NCBI GenBank assembly: GCA_012964275.1
Contig: DTUG01000023.1
Coordinates: forward strand, 1 to 20,796
From: Fidelibacterota bacterium
GTDB taxonomy: Bacteria > Fidelibacterota > Marinisomatia > Marinisomatales > UBA1611
Length of the DNA: 20,796 bases
Direction: 5' to 3'
This document shows positions 16,317 to 20,796 of this stretch, piece by piece. The translations under genes and the position numbers were made by a program. The notes beneath the pieces were generated by a model. The model saw only the letters and a list, made by a program, of their open reading frames with translations, was not told where the DNA came from and made no database searches. Every line of letters starts with the position of its first letter. Within the stretch, counting starts at the first letter, position 1.

Positions 16317-17654
16317 ATGCTGAAAACACTCAAAAAGAAAAAAGTATGGATACCGCTTTCGCTCCTAATTGTGATCGTCATCGGATACTTCATAAAGAAA
16401 AGATACGAAAAGGATACTATCGCGGTACAATTTGAGACGATAGAACGGCGAGATATCATCCACAAGGTGAATGCCAACGGAAAAATACAACCGGAAGAGG
16501 AAGTCCAGATCACTTCTACGATTACGGGATGGATCACGGAAATCACAGTTAAGGAGGGAGATGCAGTTCAGTCTGGACAACACCTAATCAGCATTGATGA
16601 AAAACAATACCGGCCACGCTACAATCAGGCTTTGTCTCAGGTCAAATCTTCAGAAGCAAATATGCGTAAGGTTCAGTCTCAGATGGATCGCACAAAAACA
16701 CTATTCTCCCAGAACCTGATTTCCAAGCAGGAACTGGAACAATTGGAAGCTTCCTATCAAATCGCTTTAAGTCAGGCAGAGCAAGCCAAAGCCAATTTGC
16801 TATCCGCAGAGGATGAACTTTCGAAGACCCGATTAACGGCTCCTAAATATGGTATTGTTACCAGTCTAACCAAGGAAGAAGGTGAAATGGCAGTGGGAGG
16901 CATGTTCAATCCCGGTGTGCTGATGACCATTGCAGATCTCTCACGCATGGAGGTTTTGGTAGATGTGAATGAAAATGATGTGGTGACCATTGAAGTTGGT
17001 GATACCACGGAGATCGAAATTGATGCCTTTCCGGATACGGTCTTCTTTGGTATGGTAAGTGAAATAGCCCATACAGCCCAATCTTTAAACCTGGGCAGTC
17101 AGGAACAGGTAACCAATTTCAAGGTAAAGGTTAAAATCCTATCACCGCCACCTGGCGTCCGTCCGGGTATGAGCAGTACAGTCAATATCATTACAGAAAA
17201 ACGGCCGAACGCTGTCGCTATTCCCATCCAATCTCTTACAGCCCGGCCCGAAGATTATGAAAAAGTTGCGAAACGAAAAGCAAAAGGAAAAAAGTGGGGG
17301 AACCGTGAAGGAAAAAACAGGGATGAAGATGAAAAAAGATCATTTAAAAAGAAAACTGAAATGATTGAAGTGGTATTTATACTGGCAGATGAATTTGAAG
17401 GAGAGCCCGCCGGAAAGGGCAGAAAATATACCCTTGTTCAACCTGTGGAAGTAGATGTGGACAGTGAAACTCATTATGTGGTGCTTTCCGGTGTTGATGA
17501 AGGACAACAAATCGTTACAGGGAGTTATCGTGCCATCAGTCGCGAACTTCAACACGGTACTTTAGTTACAGTGGATGATTGGTCTGAAAAAGGTCGTCAT
17601 AACAAGCAGTTAGAAAAATCTGAAGATAATGATAACAACCAAGAGAACGATTAA
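16317..17654 (+). CDS. MacA-like periplasmic adaptor (HlyD/RND membrane fusion family)
   Basis: This is a 445-residue membrane fusion protein linking inner-membrane ABC permeases to TolC. An N-terminal anchor helix spans about residues 10-27 (VWIPLSLLIVIVIGYFI). Then come the first beta/lipoyl half (VNANGKIQPEEEVQI, GWITEITVKEGDAV), a coiled-coil hairpin (about 96-170, with the tip near LISKQELEQLEASY), the second lipoyl half (TAPKYGIVTSL, EGEMAVGG), the beta-barrel part (LSRMEVLVDVNENDV, IEIDAFPDTVFFG, GVRPGMSSTVNI) and the membrane-proximal domain ending GQQIVTGSYRAISREL. A strongly charged insert at about residues 315-348 interrupts the membrane-proximal domain. The tail is also acidic. 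It follows the TolC gene by two bases, with AAAGAAGA as a possible ribosome site, and precedes the ATPase. Confidence 0.93.
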   Translation: MLKTLKKKKVWIPLSLLIVIVIGYFIKKRYEKDTIAVQFETIERRDIIHKVNANGKIQPEEEVQITSTITGWITEITVKEGDAVQSGQHLISIDEKQYRPRYNQALSQVKSSEANMRKVQSQMDRTKTLFSQNLISKQELEQLEASYQIALSQAEQAKANLLSAEDELSKTRLTAPKYGIVTSLTKEEGEMAVGGMFNPGVLMTIADLSRMEVLVDVNENDVVTIEVGDTTEIEIDAFPDTVFFGMVSEIAHTAQSLNLGSQEQVTNFKVKVKILSPPPGVRPGMSSTVNIITEKRPNAVAIPIQSLTARPEDYEKVAKRKAKGKKWGNREGKNRDEDEKRSFKKKTEMIEVVFILADEFEGEPAGKGRKYTLVQPVEVDVDSETHYVVLSGVDEGQQIVTGSYRAISRELQHGTLVTVDDWSEKGRHNKQLEKSEDNDNNQEND

Positions 17655-17655
17655 T

Positions 17656-18306
17656 GTGTCCCTGATTTTATTAAAAAAAATTTATAAGATTTACCATGTA
17701 GGCGGCGAGGAGGTGCGGGCATTGGATGGTGTTGACCTGACTATCAGTAAAAATGAATTCTTGGCTATTAAAGGTCCATCGGGATCAGGTAAATCGACCC
17801 TGATGAATATGATTGGTTGCTTGGATACACCTACATCCGGTGATTATGAGTTTGAGGGAGAAATGGTTCATAATATGGATGATAACCAACTGGCATCTAT
17901 TCGCAACCGTAAGATTGGCTTCGTTTTTCAGACATTTAACCTGTTACCGAAAGCTACAGCGCAGCATAATGTTGAAATTCCTCTGGTCTATGCCAATATC
18001 AGGCGCGAAAAACGTTTAATGATGGCTTCAAAGGCCCTGACCAGTGTAGGATTGGAAGATAGAATGCACCACAAGCCCAATGAACTTTCCGGCGGGCAGC
18101 GACAGCGAGTAGCCATTGCCAGGGCGCTGGTAAATAATCCATCTCTCGTTTTGGCGGATGAACCCACGGGAAATCTGGATTCGAAAAGCGGGCAGGAAAT
18201 AATGGATGTTTTTGATGCTTTGCACCAGGAAGGAAACACAATAGTTCTGGTTACCCATGAAGATTATATTGCTGCCCATGCCAATCGCACCATTCAGTTG
18301 TTTTGA
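17656..18306 (+). CDS. ABC transporter ATPase, MacB/LolD type, shortened at C-terminus
   Basis: Cytoplasmic ATPase that powers the FtsX/MacB-type permeases encoded next. From GTG 17656 it has 216 residues. It shows LDGVDLTI, Walker A GPSGSGKS (40-47), the Q-loop FVFQTFNLLP, signature LSGGQ (144-148) with RQRVAIARAL, Walker B LVLADEP (164-170), D-loop GNLDS and H-loop His201 in VTHE. All catalytic motifs are intact. I prefer the GTG, one base after the adaptor stop, because family members begin close to this point; an in-frame ATG at 17629 would overlap the adaptor gene by 26 bases. The C-terminus stops at RTIQLF, while relatives go on with a DG-I type ending of roughly ten residues. The stop (TTT TGA) lies inside the permease reading frame, and a +1 shift would fuse the two proteins. 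Confidence 0.93.
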   Translation: MSLILLKKIYKIYHVGGEEVRALDGVDLTISKNEFLAIKGPSGSGKSTLMNMIGCLDTPTSGDYEFEGEMVHNMDDNQLASIRNRKIGFVFQTFNLLPKATAQHNVEIPLVYANIRREKRLMMASKALTSVGLEDRMHHKPNELSGGQRQRVAIARALVNNPSLVLADEPTGNLDSKSGQEIMDVFDALHQEGNTIVLVTHEDYIAAHANRTIQLF

Positions 18307-19501
18307 GAATTTAAAAATTTCCATCACGGCTGTTCTGGCCAATAAGACCCGTTCTTTATTGACAGCATTGGGCGTGGTGATCGGGATCCTGGCGGTGACC
18401 CTGATGGGTACCCTGATATCGGGGCTGGATCAATCTTTTGAAAAAAGTATGGAATTTTTAGGAAAAGATGTTCTATACATCCGCAAGTTCCAATGGTTTG
18501 GCGAAGATGAATGGTGGGAGATTCGAAACCGTCCGGATATCCTGGTTAAAAATGCCGGTGTGATACGTGAACGGTCACAATATGCACAATACGTAGCCCC
18601 TGTTTCAGAATGGTGGACTTCAGTAAGAAAAGATGATGAAAGTGTTTCCGGCGTACGTGTTTCAGGAACGACAGAAGATTATGCCATGATTACAGTGGCG
18701 GAGGTTGAGAAAGGACGTTTCTTTTCCCGCGCAGAAAATAGATCCGGAGCCCGGGTGGCCCTGATTGGAAAAGATATTTCCGATGTGCTTTTTGAAGGAA
18801 GAAATATCCTCGGCGAACGAATTCAGATCGGTAACTATAATTTCAGAATTATCGGTGAAATAGAAAAACAGGGAAAATTCCTGGGTATGTTCAGCCTGGA
18901 CAAGCAGGTGATCATACCCATCGGTGCCCATCAGCGGTTATTTTCCCGCAGAGGCTGGACCGGGATCAATGTAAAAGTAGATAATGCTCATATTGATGAT
19001 GCCCATGAAGAGCTTACAGCTTTAATGCGCCAGCTCCGGAGGCTGAGGCCATCCGAGAAAAACAATTTTGCTATCAATCGGCAGGATCCATTCAGGGAAC
19101 AATATTCGATGATCAAATTGGCTATTGGCGGCACGGGTATTTTTATTACAATTTTATCATTGGTTGTAGGCGGGATTGGGATTGCCAATATTATGTTCGT
19201 CTCGGTGAAAGAGCGAACCAAGGAAATTGGAACCCGAAAAGCTTTGGGAGCCACTTCCCGGATGATTTTAGGCCAGTTTTTAATGGAATCCATGACAATT
19301 TGTCTTTTTGGCGGTTTGGTCGGTATGAGCCTGGCTTATGGCGGCAGCAGGATTATTAATTCTTTTTTCCCATCGGAAATGCCTATCGGATTGGCCATGA
19401 GTGCATTGGGCCTTTCCATGTTAGTGGGGATCATTTCAGGGTTGGCACCCTCCTATAAAGCAGCAAATCTTGATCCGATTGATGCTCTGCGCTATGAATG
19501 A
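18257..19501 (+). CDS. FtsX/MacB-family ABC permease, first copy
   Basis: This inner-membrane permease has the MacB layout: one membrane helix near the N-terminus (ALGVVIGILAVTLMGTLISG), a large periplasmic domain (about residues 60-285), then three helices. The FtsX-type core shows VVGGIGIANIMFVSVKERTKEIGTR, split here as VVGGIGIANIMF and VSVKERTKEIGTRKALGAT. It closes with the family ending SYKAANLDPIDALRYE. From ATG 18257 it has 414 residues, but the first 15 are encoded inside the ATPase gene and look unlike the family. Similarity begins at FENLKISITAVLANKTRSLLT-type sequence, which starts right at the ATPase stop. ATG 18278 is an alternative start; neither has a good ribosome site. It may instead be made as a fusion with the ATPase by frameshifting, or an extra T may be a sequencing error. 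A second permease follows after 90 bases. Confidence 0.9.
   Translation: MKIILLPMPIAPFSCFENLKISITAVLANKTRSLLTALGVVIGILAVTLMGTLISGLDQSFEKSMEFLGKDVLYIRKFQWFGEDEWWEIRNRPDILVKNAGVIRERSQYAQYVAPVSEWWTSVRKDDESVSGVRVSGTTEDYAMITVAEVEKGRFFSRAENRSGARVALIGKDISDVLFEGRNILGERIQIGNYNFRIIGEIEKQGKFLGMFSLDKQVIIPIGAHQRLFSRRGWTGINVKVDNAHIDDAHEELTALMRQLRRLRPSEKNNFAINRQDPFREQYSMIKLAIGGTGIFITILSLVVGGIGIANIMFVSVKERTKEIGTRKALGATSRMILGQFLMESMTICLFGGLVGMSLAYGGSRIINSFFPSEMPIGLAMSALGLSMLVGIISGLAPSYKAANLDPIDALRYE
18298..18307 (+). other. Possible +1 frameshift site or one-base indel joining ATPase and permease
   Basis: In the ATPase frame the codons are TTG TTT TGA. The phenylalanine tRNA on TTT (18301-18303) could slip one base to TTT (18302-18304) without losing pairing, and the next codon would be GAG of the permease frame. 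The join reads RTIQLF-ENLKIS. Removing one T of the four-T run (18301-18304) gives the same fusion. TTT TGA resembles the CTT TGA shifty stop of the release factor 2 gene, but no upstream stimulator was identified. Confidence 0.4.
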
Positions 19502-19521
19502 TAAAGTACCAAATTGGATTT

Positions 19522-19562
19522 ATGTTCATGTGCTTACGTGTGGTATCTATTCCCATGAACAT
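19522..19562. repeat. Inverted repeat between the two permease genes
   Basis: ATGTTCATG (19522-19530) and CATGAACAT (19554-19562) are perfect 9-base inverted arms separated by 23 bases. A short T run (TTTTT) comes six bases after the second arm. It sits in the 90-base gap between the two permease genes. It could be a weak terminator or processing site that sets the ratio of the two permeases, or a protein-binding site. Confidence 0.4.
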
Positions 19563-19591
19563 CGGAACATTTTTAACTAAAAAACTTTATT

Positions 19592-20796
19592 ATGGTGAAA
19601 AAATCTCACTTTAAAAATACACTGAAAGAAAGTTTCCGAATGGCGCTGGAAGCGATCCGGGATAACAAGCTACGATCTGTCCTGACATTGCTTGGGATCA
19701 CTATTGGTGTTTTTTCTGTGATCGCTGTTATGACGGCCATCAATACACTGGAATCTTCCGTCCGGTCCGGTCTGAATATTTTTGGAACCAATACTTTTTC
19801 TGTTTCGAAATATCCTTCCATCCAGATGGGGGGTCATGGACGATGGAAATATCGCAACCGGCCGAATATTACCTACGAGCAGTATGAAGAACTGAAAAAT
19901 CGAGCAAGGCTGCCGGCTATGATCAGTGCAACAGACGGAAAGAAAGGTATAACGGTCAAATACAAAGACAAGCAGGCTCTGAAAAGTGTTGCTGTCGCTG
20001 GTGGTGATGAAGGAACAGTGCGAACATATAATACTACGATTAACGACGGTCGAAATTTTACCGGGAATGATGTGAACCATATGCGTAAGGTAGCAGTGAT
20101 TGGTATGGATGCTGTTACGCAACTGTTTCCTTTTGAAGATCCTCTTGATAAAGTCATTACCGTCGGAGGTATAAAATTCAGGATTGTGGGTGTTACAAAA
20201 CCAAAGGGAGCCACCTTTGGCGAAAGCCAGGACAATTATGTTGTCATTCCTATCACGACCTACCTGCAGTATTTTGCCAGCCGTCGAACTTCATTGGATA
20301 TTAATGTGGTCGCACCTTCTGAGAAATTATATAATGCCACCCGGGATGAGGTGATCGGTCATCTACGGGTGATACGCAATTTGCAGCCCCATGAAGAAAA
20401 CGACTTTGAATTGACATCTAACGAAGAGATTCTGGATGAACTTTCCGTTTTTACAAATGGGATTAAAATATTTGCATTTTCGGTCAGTGTCATCGCCCTG
20501 GTTGTGGCCGGGATCGGTATTATGAATATTATGCTGGTTTCTGTCACGGAACGGATCAAGGAAATCGGTGTTCGCAAGGCCATCGGCGCAACCAAACAAG
20601 ACATCCTGATCCAGTTTTTAATGGAAGCGGTTTTCCTGAGTGAATTTGGTGGGATTGCCGGCATCGTGCTTGGCGTGGCCGGAGGGAATGCCGTGGCAGG
20701 CATTTTCGAGATCCCGGCGGTCATCCCATTGGACTGGGCCTTTATTGGTCTTTTTGTCTGTTCTGTAATCGGAATCGGTTTTGGGATCTACCCGGC
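19592..20796 (+). CDS. FtsX/MacB-family ABC permease, second copy (cut by right edge)
   Basis: The frame is open from ATG 19592 to the right edge, about 401 residues. The N-terminus (MVKKSHFKNTLKESFRMAL) leads into DNKLRSVLTLLGITIG and a first membrane helix. A large periplasmic domain follows (NIFGTNTFSVSKYP, YEQYEELKNRA, AVIGMDAVTQLFP, FRIVGVTKPKGATFGESQ, YVVIPITTYLQYF). Then comes the FtsX-type core VAGIGIMNIMLVSVTERIKEIGVRKAIGAT, given here in parts as VAGIGIMNIMLV and SVTERIKEIGVRKAIGAT. The frame ends inside the last helix, GIGFGIYPA; only about 15-20 residues, normally ending in a DPIEALRYE-like tail, should be missing. Unlike the first permease it has its own leader and a normal start. 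It probably forms a heterodimer with the first copy, or a second homodimeric exporter sharing the same ATPase and adaptor. Confidence 0.92.
   Translation, partial: MVKKSHFKNTLKESFRMALEAIRDNKLRSVLTLLGITIGVFSVIAVMTAINTLESSVRSGLNIFGTNTFSVSKYPSIQMGGHGRWKYRNRPNITYEQYEELKNRARLPAMISATDGKKGITVKYKDKQALKSVAVAGGDEGTVRTYNTTINDGRNFTGNDVNHMRKVAVIGMDAVTQLFPFEDPLDKVITVGGIKFRIVGVTKPKGATFGESQDNYVVIPITTYLQYFASRRTSLDINVVAPSEKLYNATRDEVIGHLRVIRNLQPHEENDFELTSNEEILDELSVFTNGIKIFAFSVSVIALVVAGIGIMNIMLVSVTERIKEIGVRKAIGATKQDILIQFLMEAVFLSEFGGIAGIVLGVAGGNAVAGIFEIPAVIPLDWAFIGLFVCSVIGIGFGIYP

Noticed and set aside
1..20796. Mobile elements, CRISPR arrays, tRNA or rRNA genes
   Set aside because: Reading through found no transposase or integrase motif, no regularly spaced repeats and no tRNA-like cloverleaf or rRNA sequence. 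This was by eye, so a tRNA scan could still be run.

Overview
The window is a gene-dense piece of a bacterial chromosome carrying sixteen protein genes, two of them cut by the window edges. I see no rRNA, tRNA, CRISPR array, transposase or phage gene, and no gene-free stretch reaches 300 bases. Gene content points to a Gram-negative member of the Fibrobacteres-Chlorobi-Bacteroidetes (FCB) superphylum. It includes an outer-membrane barrel, TolC-type export genes, a fused HMA-MauE protein of the kind common in Bacteroidota, a DUF4835/PorD-like protein, a DUF2723 membrane glycosyltransferase and a DUF4139 protein. Candidatus Neomarinimicrobiota (SAR406/Marinimicrobia) or a close relative is my best guess. 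This rests on family recognition, not on a search.

Layout. Positions 1-1878 are a minus-strand cluster read right to left: a MOSC-domain protein, an HMA-MauE membrane protein, then the N-terminal part of an outer-membrane barrel that runs off the left edge. From 2048 to 12586 runs a long plus-strand series: valS, a DUF4139 secreted protein overlapping it by 4 bases, recG, a small DUF1844 protein, a DUF2723 multi-pass glycosyltransferase and a family-2 glycosyltransferase. A convergent minus-strand gene, the PorD-like secreted protein (12556-13404), overlaps the glycosyltransferase tail by 31 bases. Divergent from it is a class II tRNA nucleotidyltransferase/poly(A) polymerase (13493-14920). 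The right end (14977-20796) is a MacAB-TolC-type export operon: TolC, periplasmic adaptor, ABC ATPase, first FtsX/MacB permease, and a second permease cut by the right edge.

How they work together. The last five genes form one transport machine, in which ATPase and permeases sit in the inner membrane, the adaptor spans the periplasm and the TolC homologue forms the exit duct. The DUF2723 protein and the GT2 enzyme are probably cell-surface glycosylation enzymes. ValS, RecG and the nucleotidyltransferase are housekeeping.

The most notable observation is the ATPase/permease junction near 18300. The ATPase reading frame ends early at a TTT-TGA. A +1 slip there, or loss of one T from a four-T run, would join the ATPase in frame to the permease exactly where the permease family normally begins. 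Other points are a 59-base interrupted inverted repeat between the divergent porD-like and nucleotidyltransferase genes, and a GC-rich hairpin abutting the recG start. I did not find a clearly new defence or mobile system.
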